Counted from the stretch's first letter, positions 24,770 to 34,726 are shown. The stretch: DNA of 60,523 nt from Candidatus Puniceispirillum sp. (GCA_028383305.1 JAOEVD010000015.1:1-60523); one strand, 5' to 3'. Notes: a model not told the origin generated them from the sequence alone. Made by a program: numbers and translations.

Positions 24770-25359
24770 TCGCCATTATTGATAGCGGCGGTGCCAATAT
24801 AGCCTCGGTTCAATTTGCCTTGGAACGTCTTGGCGCGGAATCGGTTTTGACCAAAGATGTCAAAATAATTCAATCTGCCGAAAAAGTTTTGCTTCCGGGG
24901 GTTGGTACCGCGCCTGTAGCCATGCAAAATTTGGCTGAATATGGGCTGATTGACTGCATTCGCGGTTTGACCCAGCCAGTGATGGGCATTTGCCTTGGTA
25001 TGCAGCTATTATTTGCAGCTTCGCCCGAGGGCAATACCCCACTTTTGGGCATTTTTGATGCTGATTGCGAAACCTTCACCCCAGCGCAAGGCAGGTCAGT
25101 GCCGCATATGGGATGGAACCGCCTGTCAAAACTGCAAGGCCACCCGTTATTGGCTGGGGTTGACGAGGGGGCGCATGTCTATTTTGTGCATAGCTATTTT
25201 GCCCCCGTAACAGCGCAAACAATCGCCGCAACAAACTATGGTGATGATTTCACCGCGATTGTTGCCGAAAATAATTTCATGGGCTGCCAGTTTCACCCCG
25301 AAAAATCGGGGCTGGTTGGCGGGCAAATTCTACGCAATTTTCTGGAGATGCCATCGTGA
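24766..25359 (+). CDS. hisH: Imidazole glycerol phosphate synthase, glutaminase subunit
   Basis: HisH releases ammonia from glutamine for HisF. The 197-residue class I amidotransferase has the nucleophile cysteine in MGICLGMQLLF and the His-Glu pair in CQFHPEKSG. PGVG, the oxyanion segment, is at LLPGVGTAP. It overlaps the end of the hisC-hisB fusion by four bases and overlaps hisA by four, so the chain of overlaps continues through the operon and suggests translational coupling. Confidence 0.93.
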   Translation: MIAIIDSGGANIASVQFALERLGAESVLTKDVKIIQSAEKVLLPGVGTAPVAMQNLAEYGLIDCIRGLTQPVMGICLGMQLLFAASPEGNTPLLGIFDADCETFTPAQGRSVPHMGWNRLSKLQGHPLLAGVDEGAHVYFVHSYFAPVTAQTIAATNYGDDFTAIVAENNFMGCQFHPEKSGLVGGQILRNFLEMPS

Positions 25360-26081
25360 TCATTTATCCGGCGATTGACCTTATTGGTGGCGCTGTTGTG
25401 CGGTTGCATAAAGGTGATTTTGATCAATTGACGACCTATGGCGATGATCCGGTTTTGGTCGCGCAATCCTATGCTGATGCCGGCGCAACATGGCTTCATC
25501 TGGTTGATCTTGATGGTGCCAAAAATCCAGATAACCGCCAGATTGAGTTGATTGCCAAAATCATCAGTAGCACCGGCCTAAAGGTTCAAACAGGCGGCGG
25601 TATTCGCTCATTTGCCGATGTTCAGGCCTTGGTTGATGCTGGCGCAAGCCGGATTGTCATTGGCAGTCTTGCAGTTCGTGATCCCGAGGCAACCAAAGCA
25701 ATTTTCCAAGCCTTTGGGCCAGAAAAAATCTGTCTTGCGGCTGATGTGATATGGCAAAATGACGGATTTTACATTGCGGTTTCTGGATGGCAGGAAGCAA
25801 GCAGCCTGTCACTTTTCGATTTTATCGAAACCTATCAGCAAGATGGGCTTTTGCACGCGCTTTGTACCGATATTGATCGCGACGGCACCCTAATCGGCTG
25901 TAACCGTGATCTGTATCAGGAGGTGAAACAGACATATCCGAAACTGCAATTGCAAGCCTCTGGCGGGGTCAGCATGCTTGCCGATCTTGACGGATTGACC
26001 GCCGATGGCGTGATCATTGGCAAAGCATTATATGAAGGGCGCTTTACCGTTGCACAGGCCTTGGAGGCGGTCGCATGCTAA
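25356..26081 (+). CDS. hisA: ProFAR isomerase
   Basis: HisA isomerises N'-ProFAR to PRFAR. The 241-residue half-barrel pair shows [17 protein letters not shown] at the start with the first catalytic Asp, the phosphate loops GGGIRS and ASGGVS, and the second Asp in [12 protein letters not shown]. It starts at a GTG overlapping the hisH stop and overlaps hisF by seven bases. Length and motifs are normal. Confidence 0.93.
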   Translation: MIIYPAIDLIGGAVVRLHKGDFDQLTTYGDDPVLVAQSYADAGATWLHLVDLDGAKNPDNRQIELIAKIISSTGLKVQTGGGIRSFADVQALVDAGASRIVIGSLAVRDPEATKAIFQAFGPEKICLAADVIWQNDGFYIAVSGWQEASSLSLFDFIETYQQDGLLHALCTDIDRDGTLIGCNRDLYQEVKQTYPKLQLQASGGVSMLADLDGLTADGVIIGKALYEGRFTVAQALEAVAC

Positions 26082-26842
26082 CCAAACGGATTATCGCCTG
26101 TCTTGATGTCAGAGATGGCCGTGTTGTCAAAGGCGTTCAATTTCGCAATCATGTCGATATGGGCGATATTCTTGAGCTTAGCGAGCGTTATGCCGATGAA
26201 GGCGTCGACGAGCTGGTGTTTTATGACATAACCGCCAGCAGCGATGGCCGTGTTGTTGATAAAAGCTGGGTTAGTCAGATTGCACGCCGGATCAATATTC
26301 CGTTTTGCGTTGCTGGCGGCATTCGCACCATTGCTGATGCCAAGGCAATTTTGAATTATGGCGCGGATAAAATTTCGGTGAATTCGCCTGCTTTGGAACG
26401 GCCTGAATTTATTTCCGAACTTGCCGCGACATTCGGCACCCAATGTGTTGTTGCTGGTATTGATAGCCGCCGTGAAGGCGATAAATTAGAGGTTTATCAA
26501 TACACTGGAGATGAAGCCAAAACCATTAAATCAAAGCGCGATACCGTGTCTTGGGTGCGTGAAGTCACCCGCCTTGGTGCTGGTGAAATCGTTCTGAACT
26601 GCATGAACAATGATGGCGTTCGCCAGGGCTATGATATCGACCAGCTTGCTGCGGTTCGCGCTGCTGTCACGGTGCCAGTCATCGCATCAGGCGGGGCAGG
26701 TGATTATGTGCATTTTGCAGATTTATTTCGGCAAACCGATATTGATGGTGCCTTGGCAGCATCGGTGTTTCACAGCGGAAAAATTCCAATCCCCAAATTA
26801 AAAGCCTATCTGAATTCTAAATCAATCGAAGTGCGAGTATAG
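26075..26842 (+). CDS. hisF: Imidazole glycerol phosphate synthase, cyclase subunit
   Basis: HisF uses ammonia from HisH to convert PRFAR into IGP and AICAR. The 255-residue TIM barrel has both catalytic aspartates ([16 protein letters not shown] and [13 protein letters not shown]) and the phosphate loops VAGGIRT and ASGGAGD. Note that the usual DGT after the second Asp reads DGV. It is otherwise standard in length. hisA overlaps its start and hisIE follows two bases after its stop. Confidence 0.93.
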   Translation: MLTKRIIACLDVRDGRVVKGVQFRNHVDMGDILELSERYADEGVDELVFYDITASSDGRVVDKSWVSQIARRINIPFCVAGGIRTIADAKAILNYGADKISVNSPALERPEFISELAATFGTQCVVAGIDSRREGDKLEVYQYTGDEAKTIKSKRDTVSWVREVTRLGAGEIVLNCMNNDGVRQGYDIDQLAAVRAAVTVPVIASGGAGDYVHFADLFRQTDIDGALAASVFHSGKIPIPKLKAYLNSKSIEVRV

Positions 26843-26844
26843 CT

Positions 26845-27456
26845 ATGCCAGATATCAATCTTGATGAAATTGACTGGGATAAAGGCGAGGGGCTAGCGCC
26901 TGCCGTCGTTCAAAACAGTGATAACGGCCAGATTCTAATGCTTGCCTATATGGATCGTGCGGCCTTGGCGCAAACGATCAGCACCAAAAAAGTGACTTTT
27001 TTCAGCCGGTCGAAAAACCGGCTTTGGACCAAGGGCGCAACATCGGGCAATTGGCTTGATTACATTAGCGGCGAAATGGATTGCGACGCTGACACGCTTT
27101 TGATCCAAGCCCGCCCGCAAGGCCCATCTTGCCATACGGGTAGCTTGACCTGCTTTAATGATCAGACGCCAAGCAATATCGGCTTTCTTGATCAGCTCGG
27201 CACGCTGATTGCCGAACGCCACAAAACCATGCCCGAAGGCAGCTATACAACGAGCCTATTTGCCGAAGGCAAGGCCCGCATCGCGCAAAAGGTTGGCGAA
27301 GAGGGGGTCGAGTTGGCCTTGGCGCGGATGAAGGATGACAGCGCAGAAATGGTGAGTGAAGCCGCGGATTTGCTGTTTCACATGATGGTTCTTCTGGAAG
27401 ATGCCGGGCTAAGCTTGGCAGATGCCATCAACGTTCTGCAAGACCGCCATAAATAG
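26845..27456 (+). CDS. hisIE: PR-AMP cyclohydrolase / PR-ATP pyrophosphatase fusion
   Basis: This 203-residue bifunctional enzyme catalyses steps two and three of histidine synthesis. Residues about 1-110 are HisI, with LMLAYMDRAAL, the metal ligands DCDADT and CHTGSLTC. Residues about 115-203 are HisE, with the MazG-like KVGEEGVELALA and EAADLLFHMMVLL helices. Fused HisIE is typical of gammaproteobacteria and Bacteroidetes, while alphaproteobacteria usually have separate hisI and hisE. It is the last gene of the operon. Confidence 0.93.
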   Translation: MPDINLDEIDWDKGEGLAPAVVQNSDNGQILMLAYMDRAALAQTISTKKVTFFSRSKNRLWTKGATSGNWLDYISGEMDCDADTLLIQARPQGPSCHTGSLTCFNDQTPSNIGFLDQLGTLIAERHKTMPEGSYTTSLFAEGKARIAQKVGEEGVELALARMKDDSAEMVSEAADLLFHMMVLLEDAGLSLADAINVLQDRHK

Positions 27457-27866
27457 CTGCGCATATCGCCATAGGGCATGAACCAAAAGCCATAGTACCC
27501 ATTTTTTGGGCACAAACCTGTTTGATTAGATGCTTGATATGGCGCTGCCTAAAGGCTGAAATAGGCCAAAATCCCAACCGCTACCGCAGCGAAAGACGCT
27601 GTTTTAAGCGGGAATTTTGTGCGCTGTTTACGGGAATGTCTGCGTGAAATCGCATTTGTTACTAAAAAATTCATTACATGGCCTTTTTTTATGAGGGCTC
27701 GTGACCGACCTCAATTTCATTAGGTAAAACCTAATCACATTATCGCGTAAAGAACTAATATAATCGCCGTATTGGGCGTTGATTGTTGGTTTTGGGCGAC
27801 AAAAACATGTAATTGAAAGATATCGGCGCCAAAGGCGCGGTGGCAAATAGATGTGATGAGAGGAAA
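27457..27866. other. Intergenic region between the his operon and tRNA-Asn
   Basis: About 410 bases, moderately AT-rich, without a convincing gene. I see no clear terminator for the his operon: a CCCATTTTTTGGG stretch near 27,500 is too weak a stem. The tRNA-Asn gene is leftward, so transcripts from both sides enter this region. Confidence 0.4.
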
Positions 27867-27941
27867 TGGCTCCCCGGGACGGATTCGAACCGCCGGCCAG
27901 ACGATTAACAGTCGTCTGCTCTACCGCTGAGCTACCGGGGA
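27867..27941 (-). tRNA. tRNA-Asn(GUU)
   Basis: On the minus strand the 75-base sequence folds completely: the acceptor stem TCCCCGG pairs with CCGGGGA, discriminator G, encoded CCA, D arm AGCTCAGCGGTAGAGC, anticodon arm with loop CTGTTAA (anticodon GTT) and T arm GGCGG/CCGTC around TTCGAAT. All expected features are present. Confidence 0.95.
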
Positions 27942-28063
27942 ATAGTTCCTTGCAAAGCGTTATACAGAACAAAAATTGATATGCAAGCCCGTTTTCGAGC
28001 AAAATCACTCATTGCCAGCGAAAATGGAAACCCAGCTAGTGAATCCGGCTTTGCGCGTGGGTA

Positions 28064-29137
28064 TTACTGATCAAGAGCCCCAAGAGCCTTGGCAAGCCGG
28101 CCAATATCATCATCATCAAGCGTTGTTGCGCGAAGCGTTTGTATCTCGATCAAAGGGCGCGACGCGCTTGATCGCGCATAAGCGGGGTCATAATGCGTTT
28201 CCAGCAGATTGTGAACAAAGCCGCGCCAGTCACCTGCCTTGATTGTCGATTCCCATAGATCAAATGTGGCGGTGCTATAACGCTGGCGAAGCCCTTCCAG
28301 CAATTTGATAAGATGTTCAGGCTGTTCGATGATATGGCGATAATCACGTTGCAAAAAAGCAATGCGGGCGTCAATTGGGGCGGTCAGGCTCACGCGGCTT
28401 GCCTGTCGCATTGATGCCCACAGTGCCGAGGGAACATGGATTTGCCCGATTTTATTGCTCTCAGCCTCGATAAAGATCGGGCGGTCAGGGCGGAAATTCT
28501 GCAAAGCGGCGCATAGGCGGGATTCAAACAAACGCTGGGCGGGTTGGGGTGATCCGGTTTCACTGCCAAGAAGCGAGCCTCGATGGTTTGCCAGACCTTC
28601 AAGATCAAGCACCTGAAGCCCGTTTTCCGCCGCCGCACGCAAAATATGCGTCTTTGCCGTACCGGTTGGCCCAGATAAGACGATCAGTCGAAATTTGGCA
28701 GGCAGATGATCAAGGTCATCAAGAACTGCCTTTCGATAGGATTTGTACCCGCCTTCAATCACGGCGCTATGCCAACCGATATCGCTAAATATCTTTGCCA
28801 TCGCGCCGCTTCGCTGGCCACCACGCCAGCAATAGATCAGCGGCCGCCAATCGCGATCTTTTTTGGCAAGATCAGTTTGAAGATGACCAGCTATATTCTG
28901 CGCCACCAACGCCGCACCTGACCGTTTTGCCTCAAATGGATTGATTTGCTTGTAGATTGTGCCAATTTCGGCGCGCTGCGCATCATCCAAAACCGGTAGA
29001 TTAATCGCCCCTGGCATATGGTCATCCAGAAATTCGGATGGCGAGCGCACATCAATAATGCTGTCAAATCTGGTTTTCTTGAGCAAAGCAAAATCAGGCG
29101 CAATGCGGGTGATTGGTGCCGTCATTTGCTGCGCCAT
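28064..29137 (-). CDS. mnmH: tRNA 2-selenouridine synthase
   Basis: MnmH (SelU/YbbB) replaces sulfur by selenium in 2-thiouridine at the wobble position of some tRNAs, using selenophosphate. The 357-residue protein has an N-terminal rhodanese domain with the active cysteine in YCWRGGQRSG and a P-loop domain (SGPTGTAKTHIL). It is full length. The gene for its selenophosphate donor, selD, lies 63 bases upstream on the same strand, so the two form a selenouridine operon. Confidence 0.92.
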   Translation of the reverse strand: MAQQMTAPITRIAPDFALLKKTRFDSIIDVRSPSEFLDDHMPGAINLPVLDDAQRAEIGTIYKQINPFEAKRSGAALVAQNIAGHLQTDLAKKDRDWRPLIYCWRGGQRSGAMAKIFSDIGWHSAVIEGGYKSYRKAVLDDLDHLPAKFRLIVLSGPTGTAKTHILRAAAENGLQVLDLEGLANHRGSLLGSETGSPQPAQRLFESRLCAALQNFRPDRPIFIEAESNKIGQIHVPSALWASMRQASRVSLTAPIDARIAFLQRDYRHIIEQPEHLIKLLEGLRQRYSTATFDLWESTIKAGDWRGFVHNLLETHYDPAYARSSASRPLIEIQTLRATTLDDDDIGRLAKALGALDQ

Positions 29138-29200
29138 TCTGCGGCACCTATTGCCGCATAAATTGCCATTTTTGGTGAATTTGTGATCATCACGGTATTT

Positions 29201-31504
29201 TTACATATGTCCGGTTAGATGAACACCGGCATTGGTGAAACCAATCGTGCCGATGATTGACGCCACCTGCCCATCTTTACGCAGAATTGTGACAAGCCGG
29301 TTGGCTACATCTCGCGGGAATGCGCCAAGCAAGCCGCCACTGGTCTGCGGATCAAACAGGGCTTCTATATGCGCATCAAATTGCGTGCCAGCATCACCCT
29401 TTAGACCGCTTGCATCAATTTGTACAGCAGCGCGATTCTGATCATGAAGGCTTGATCTTATACCCGATGATAACAGCGCCAAAGCGCCATCAAGCAATCG
29501 CAGTGATGACAGATCAAGGCGGCAACCGCTGCCACCAAGGCGAATGCTTAAATTCTGGGCATGCCGCGCCAAACCGAAACCAGTAATATCGGTGGCACCC
29601 AAAACGCCTTTTTTCAAAAAATGCTTTGCCGCTTGCTGGTTTGATACGGCCATTTGCCGGATGGCGTCATCGACCCATTGCGCTTTGGCAACAAGCTGCA
29701 TATGGCCTGCCATGATCACGCCGGTGCCAAGCGGTTTGGTGAGAACAAGAACAAGATCATCGCCAGAAACAGTGGTCACAGGCGTAGCTGCCGGCTTTTG
29801 CTTGCTATGACCAGTGACCGAAAACCCAACCGACAAGGCGCCGCCCTCGCTTGTATGGCCGCCAGTGAGCTTTACACCGGCCTCGCTAAGCGCAAATAGC
29901 CCGCCAGCTAGAATCTGCGTTAATTGGTTGGTTTGGATTGATAGATTAGCCTCGGGAAGATTGATAATGGCCAAGGCTGATGTGGGGGTGGCTAGGGCGG
30001 CGTAAAGATCGCTTAGCGCATGAACCGCGGCAATACGGCCAAGCATAAAGGGATCTGAAACAATTTCAGATAGAACATCGACCGATTGAACGAGTTGATG
30101 GCCGGCTGGTGGCGACACCATGATCGCCGCGTCAGTTTCAATGCCCGCCTCAGGCATTAAGGCTGGGTCAGCACCATTTGAGACAGCAAGACCAATCGCA
30201 TCTTCAAGCGAATTTGCCAAAACGTTATGGCTGGCCTTGGCGGCGCAACCAAGACAGCGCATTGTTGCAAAAACAGGGTCGCGGTGACGCTGAGTTGAAC
30301 CGCCGTTAGGGCCCGAACCAAGACCGACATCAAGACCGGCATCAAGACCGGCAAAAGGCTGGGGCGCTGGCGGGGTTGGCATGGTCAATTGTTGATATTT
30401 CGCCATGAACCGGCGATCAATCCAGTATTTGAGGGCTAAAAGCCCATTAGCCTTAACGCCAAATTGTCCCCAAGACGCAATGGCTCCATTATCTGCCGTG
30501 CCAATAATCGCAAGATAGCGCCTTTGCGCCGACCAACGTTTCAACGCATGACCATGCAGATATTTGCGAAGGTTTTTGGCCAGAACAGGCCCAGCGCGAA
30601 CCGCAAAGACACCCGCCCTTGGCCTTGGGCTGCCGCTGATTGTGGCAACATCGCCTGCGGCAAAGATATTGTCATGGCTTTTTGATTGAAGCGTTGGGTG
30701 AACAGCGATAAATCCTTGATCATCCAGCGCTATGCCGGTTGTGCTTAGCCAGCGCGGTGGGCGCACGGCTGAAACCAGAAAACAGGCATCAAACGCTTCA
30801 CTGGTATTGTCACCAAACCGGATTGTGCCAGCGTTAATCTTATCAACGGCGCGGCCAAGCTGAAGCTTTATCCCGGCATCAAGAAGCGCACCAAACATCA
30901 AATGACTGGCACGCGGAGCCATTTGCGGCATCAGCCTTGTTGACCGGCTGTAGAGCGTCATTTCCGGTGACGCTCCATGATTGCGCCAGCGTTTGTTGAG
31001 CGCCAAGACCAATTCGCATCCCGCCGCACCGCCGCCAATAACGGCAAGCTTTTTTGGCAAACCAGCGGCAAGAAGATCATCAAAGGCTTTTTGAAATTCG
31101 GCGATTGGTTTAACCGGAATCACCTGATCAGCCGCGCCTTCGATAGCACCAAGGTCGGGCTGGCCACCAATATTGATCGACAAGATATCGAAATGCAGCG
31201 GTGGCCGATCATCAAACAGCAATTTATGCCCATCCGCATCAATGCCGGTACAAGGCGCAATGATCAGGCGCGCCCCGGCAAATTGGGCAAGATGCGCCAG
31301 ATCAATGTGAAGATCATCATCATCCCAGACGCCTTCAACATAGGCGGGAAGCATGCCGGAATAGGGGGTACGAATATTTGCGGTGACAATCGTGAGGCGC
31401 AATCCGGGAACTGGATTCATCGCAAAGCTTTTAATTGCCGCAATTTGGGCATGGCCGCCACCAAGAAAAACCAGATCGGCCAGAATTGGGGGTACACGTT
31501 TCAT
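29201..31504 (-). CDS. selD: NADH dehydrogenase-like / selenide, water dikinase fusion
   Basis: This protein of 767 residues joins a pyridine nucleotide-disulfide oxidoreductase (about residues 1-385: LVFLGGGHAQIAA, AVIGGGAAGCEL, FAAGDVA) to SelD, which makes selenophosphate from selenide and ATP. The SelD half begins at MRCLGCAAKA, with a cysteine at the catalytic site, and contains the ATP-binding DVLSEIVSDPFMLGRIAA and the C-terminal DPQTSGGLLGAF. The FAD half may reduce or deliver selenium, but this is unproven. Such fusions occur in cyanobacteria and other groups. The ATG at 31504 is preferred over TTG 31510. It precedes mnmH. Confidence 0.9.
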   Translation of the reverse strand: MKRVPPILADLVFLGGGHAQIAAIKSFAMNPVPGLRLTIVTANIRTPYSGMLPAYVEGVWDDDDLHIDLAHLAQFAGARLIIAPCTGIDADGHKLLFDDRPPLHFDILSINIGGQPDLGAIEGAADQVIPVKPIAEFQKAFDDLLAAGLPKKLAVIGGGAAGCELVLALNKRWRNHGASPEMTLYSRSTRLMPQMAPRASHLMFGALLDAGIKLQLGRAVDKINAGTIRFGDNTSEAFDACFLVSAVRPPRWLSTTGIALDDQGFIAVHPTLQSKSHDNIFAAGDVATISGSPRPRAGVFAVRAGPVLAKNLRKYLHGHALKRWSAQRRYLAIIGTADNGAIASWGQFGVKANGLLALKYWIDRRFMAKYQQLTMPTPPAPQPFAGLDAGLDVGLGSGPNGGSTQRHRDPVFATMRCLGCAAKASHNVLANSLEDAIGLAVSNGADPALMPEAGIETDAAIMVSPPAGHQLVQSVDVLSEIVSDPFMLGRIAAVHALSDLYAALATPTSALAIINLPEANLSIQTNQLTQILAGGLFALSEAGVKLTGGHTSEGGALSVGFSVTGHSKQKPAATPVTTVSGDDLVLVLTKPLGTGVIMAGHMQLVAKAQWVDDAIRQMAVSNQQAAKHFLKKGVLGATDITGFGLARHAQNLSIRLGGSGCRLDLSSLRLLDGALALLSSGIRSSLHDQNRAAVQIDASGLKGDAGTQFDAHIEALFDPQTSGGLLGAFPRDVANRLVTILRKDGQVASIIGTIGFTNAGVHLTGHM

Positions 31505-31549
31505 CAGCAATTTGCTTTTGACCCGATGGGGCGCGCTTGTTGTTTGCCG

Positions 31550-32056
31550 TTATTGATCGCCATATTGGCCAAGTTTCCCTTTGAAAAAGGCAGCTGCATT
31601 GCCATCAGCCTTGGTAATTGACATAACCTCAGCAACAAAAATCGTATGATCACCGCCATCATATTCGGCCCATGGCCGACATTCCATACTGGCAAGTGAA
31701 TTGGCCAAAAGTGGCTGTCCATAGCTGCCAAAATGCCAATCACATTTGGCAAAGCGATCATTTTCAGCCGCAGCAAATGTCTGGCAAATGCCAAGCTGGT
31801 CAGCCGCCATGATATTGACCGCAAACCCATGGCAGCTTTGAAACAATGATAATTTATCATTTCGGTTGTCAAGTGACCATAAAATCAATGGCGGTGACAA
31901 AGATACCGAATTGAAGGAGTTTACCGTCAAACCATAAGGAATGTTATCAGGCCCGGTAACCGTTACAATGGTAACGCCGGTCAAATATTGGCCCATGACA
32001 GCACGCAAGGCAGCGCTTGCAACAGGTTGGTCATCAAAGATGGCAGAATTTGTCAT
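31550..32056 (-). CDS. Flavin reductase-like FMN-binding protein
   Basis: This split-barrel flavin-binding protein has about 168 residues from ATG 32056, which follows a GAGG site. The family pattern is visible in QYLTGVTIVTVTGPD, GLTVNSFNSVSLSPPLILWSL and HTIFVAEV. Members reduce FMN or FAD with NAD(P)H, usually supplying a monooxygenase partner. No monooxygenase is adjacent; the nearest gene downstream on the same strand is the SelD fusion, 46 bases away. Partner and substrate are unknown. Confidence 0.85.
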   Translation of the reverse strand: MTNSAIFDDQPVASAALRAVMGQYLTGVTIVTVTGPDNIPYGLTVNSFNSVSLSPPLILWSLDNRNDKLSLFQSCHGFAVNIMAADQLGICQTFAAAENDRFAKCDWHFGSYGQPLLANSLASMECRPWAEYDGGDHTIFVAEVMSITKADGNAAAFFKGKLGQYGDQ

Positions 32057-32183
32057 GAAGGCCTCGAGAAAGAAAATGATCAATTGATCTTGTCTATGCT
32101 GTTCATTCCAAAACATCAGAATTCAAGCACAGCCTGATTATCACAGGTTTTTTAGGTCTAGCACGGTCGGACTAGTGCCGTCA

Positions 32184-33098
32184 TCACGGCTTGTGAAAGA
32201 TTTTTACGATTGTCTTTATTTGGCGTTCCGAAACCACTTCGGCAAGGATCACCGCGATGAAAATCAGAACACAACCAATAATAGCCATAAAAACAAGCCC
32301 TTCACTAAGCAACCACCAGCCAAAAAAGGCTGCAAAGACCGATTCAAGCGACAGAATCAACGCTGCGGCCGGTGCCGTTGTATAGCGCTGCGCCACAAGT
32401 TGAATGGTGAAACCCAGCCCTACCGCAACAATACCGGCAAAGGCAAGCTGGGGCAGCATCGGCACAAAATCACCAGGCGACGGCGACTCAAGTGGCAGCA
32501 TGATGATCCCTGCAATCACGGCTGTCACAATCGATTGCAACGCCGATAGCTGAAACGGCGCATTAATCTGTGTCATTATTTTTTGGATAAGCAAAATATG
32601 AGCCGCCCAGAAAAAGGCTCCGCCAACAATCAATAAATCGCCAAATTGCGCTTCAAGACTTGATGTTCCCGACAGCAAAAAACTGCCAAGCAAGGAAATG
32701 ACAACCGCCGGCCAAATATTTAGCGCAACGTGACGGCGCAAAAACAAAGCGGCAATCAACGGCACCAAAGGCACATAAAGCGCGGTTAAAAACGCCGCAT
32801 TAGCAACATTGGTATAAACAAGCGCGGTTTGCTGAAGCCCGATCCCGCCAAACATAAAAACACCAAGCCCAAATGCCCCAGTGCATATTTGCCGGTTATG
32901 GCGCATGGCGGTAAACAGATTGACCTTTTTCATTTCAAAAATGGCAAGCGGCAATAATATCGCCGCGCCAATGACATAACGGCCAAAGGTAAAGCCCATC
33001 GGCCCGATAGTTTCCATGCCAGTCTTTTGTGCAATGAAGGTCGCGCCCCAAAAAAGCGCAGCGCAACACATCAGAAAATTTGCCATTGTCCGTGACAT
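32184..33098 (-). CDS. EamA/DMT family transporter
   Basis: This 304-residue membrane protein has ten predicted helices in two EamA repeats (ALFWGATFIAQK at the start, SLESVFAAFFGWWLLSEGL near the end, both typical). The function is export of a small metabolite, substrate unknown. It is distinct from the island EamA protein at 9213-10106. It lies between the flavin reductase and tRNA-Cys on the same strand as both. Confidence 0.85.
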   Translation of the reverse strand: MSRTMANFLMCCAALFWGATFIAQKTGMETIGPMGFTFGRYVIGAAILLPLAIFEMKKVNLFTAMRHNRQICTGAFGLGVFMFGGIGLQQTALVYTNVANAAFLTALYVPLVPLIAALFLRRHVALNIWPAVVISLLGSFLLSGTSSLEAQFGDLLIVGGAFFWAAHILLIQKIMTQINAPFQLSALQSIVTAVIAGIIMLPLESPSPGDFVPMLPQLAFAGIVAVGLGFTIQLVAQRYTTAPAAALILSLESVFAAFFGWWLLSEGLVFMAIIGCVLIFIAVILAEVVSERQIKTIVKIFHKP

Positions 33099-33240
33099 GA
33101 TGTCTCCAACTCACCCAAAAAGCGCAAGCAAAATTGCGCCATTCACAACGATCACCGGTTTTTACCGATTTGACGTGCCGCAAAGGTGCCTAACAAATGC
33201 CGTAATAAGCAAATGGAAACGTGTTCACAAGATGTAATGA

Positions 33241-33314
33241 TGGAGGCCCGGACCGGAATTGAACCGATGTACACGGTTTTGCAAACCGCTGCATAACCAC
33301 TCTGCCACCGGGCC
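33241..33314 (-). tRNA. tRNA-Cys(GCA)
   Basis: The minus-strand 74-base sequence has the acceptor stem GGCCCGG/CCGGGCC, discriminator T, encoded CCA, D arm, anticodon arm with loop TTTGCAA (anticodon GCA) and T arm with TTCAATT. The fold is complete. Confidence 0.95.
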
Positions 33315-34042
33315 GCAAGAAGCTATTTGCCGGTGATATACGATGATTTTGATAAGGTCAACGATCTAAACCGACTGCGTCACGCAATTCCTTTTAAAAT
33401 TAGAAGTCTCTAATGTAAAAGTTAATGCTAGCAATTTCAGGGCGTCTATCAGCACTCACCAAATGCGAGATAGAATATCGTGACAAGAAAATTAGCCAAG
33501 CCGAGCTAACCAGCCAATCTCAAAGTTCAGATTGGCATGGTGAAATCTGAAAAAGCGAACCCCCTCTATTCGAGAGTTTCTGACATTGCGGCCTTTCGGC
33601 GCAAAGCCAATGTCTGGGTAAATAATAGCCAAAAATTCCCCTAAACGAATTTTTCCCTTGGACTTGAGGGGCGAGCTGATTGCTATAACCAAAACGGACA
33701 TAAAAATTGCCAGCCATGGCAAACCCCCAAAAACACGCGTATCGCCGCTTATGGTGGGCCAGGGCAAGGGTTATGGTTTACCGTGATGGGATAATCTTCA
33801 TTTATGCAGAGGCCCCCAGATTGATAGTATTTGCGGTCATTATGTTGAGTGGGGCGGGCGGTCATCTGACCCCGCGGTTGCACTTGCCCACCGATCTCAA
33901 ATTGATATCGGCAAACATCGTGAATATTGTCAGCTTGAATAGCTGTCATTCTAGGATTATAAGAAACGATGAGCGCAGAGGTTCACAAGTAGAACGTCGC
34001 GGAAACCGCATGACCTATCACAAATATAAAGAGTAACCACAC
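33315..34042. other. Long intergenic region before the Pcm-like gene
   Basis: About 730 bases with no recognisable gene. Short frames on both strands do not resemble any protein. The 7-base arms GACATTG and CAATGTC (about 33,581-33,613) form an inverted repeat around TCGGCGC-rich sequence. The region probably includes the promoter of the pcm-like/tolC operon. Confidence 0.45.
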
Positions 34043-34708
34043 ATGAACCAAAGCCCGTTTGAAATTGCCCGCAAAACGATGGTGGATTGCCAAATTCGTC
34101 CGTCAAAGGTCACTGATCAGAATGTTCTTGATGCGTTTTTGACGGTTCCGCGCGAAGCTTTTGTCAGCAAACATCAGCAAGCTGTTGCCTATATCGACGA
34201 AGATCTTCCGCTGTCAAACGGGCGCAATCTGATGGAACCCATGGTTCTGGCACGGCTTGTCCAGGCGCTTGAAATCCGTACTGGTGACAATGTTCTTGTT
34301 ATTGGCGCGGCCAGCGGCTACGGCAGCGCCATCATCGCGAGTTTGGCCGGATCGGTCATTGCGGTTGAAACCCGCGCGCAAACAGTCGAAAAAGCCCAGG
34401 AAATCCTTGTTGCACATGGCATTGACAATGCGGCTGTCGTCAAATCGCGTCTTGTTGACGGCTATGCAGATGAGGGTCCTTATGATCAGGTTTTGGTTGA
34501 AGGCGGCGTTGAAGCAATGCCCGAATCACTACTACAACAATTGGCGCCAAAGGGACGCTTGGCAGCGGTTTACCGGCCACACGGCGCGCCGATTGGCGTT
34601 GCCAGCCTATGGACACGGTCAGGAAAGGATTTCACCCGTAAATCACTCTTTGATGCCTGCGTTCCAAATCTGGATGAATTTAACAAAAAACCAGAATTCA
34701 CCTTTTAA
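34043..34708 (+). CDS. Protein-L-isoaspartate O-methyltransferase-like protein
   Basis: This 221-residue SAM-dependent methyltransferase-like protein belongs to the PCMT family: DCQIRPSKVTDQNVLDAFL, VPREAFV, then VLVIGAASGYGSAIIASL in place of the canonical GxGSGY motif. The changed glycine motif, plus a true pcm elsewhere (52993-53625), suggests a divergent paralogue. It lies directly before tolC, an arrangement found in many alphaproteobacteria. Whether it methylates isoaspartyl residues is unproven. Confidence 0.8.
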   Translation: MNQSPFEIARKTMVDCQIRPSKVTDQNVLDAFLTVPREAFVSKHQQAVAYIDEDLPLSNGRNLMEPMVLARLVQALEIRTGDNVLVIGAASGYGSAIIASLAGSVIAVETRAQTVEKAQEILVAHGIDNAAVVKSRLVDGYADEGPYDQVLVEGGVEAMPESLLQQLAPKGRLAAVYRPHGAPIGVASLWTRSGKDFTRKSLFDACVPNLDEFNKKPEFTF

Positions 34709-34726
34709 GTGATTGGTAAAAAAGAC

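Noticed and set aside
30200..30280. Selenocysteine in SelD.
   Set aside because: The catalytic position reads as cysteine and no in-frame TGA is present.
33707..34036. A 109-codon plus-strand frame ending just before the Pcm-like gene.
   Set aside because: No recognisable domain, unusual composition and no ribosome site; the short distance to the next gene is probably chance.
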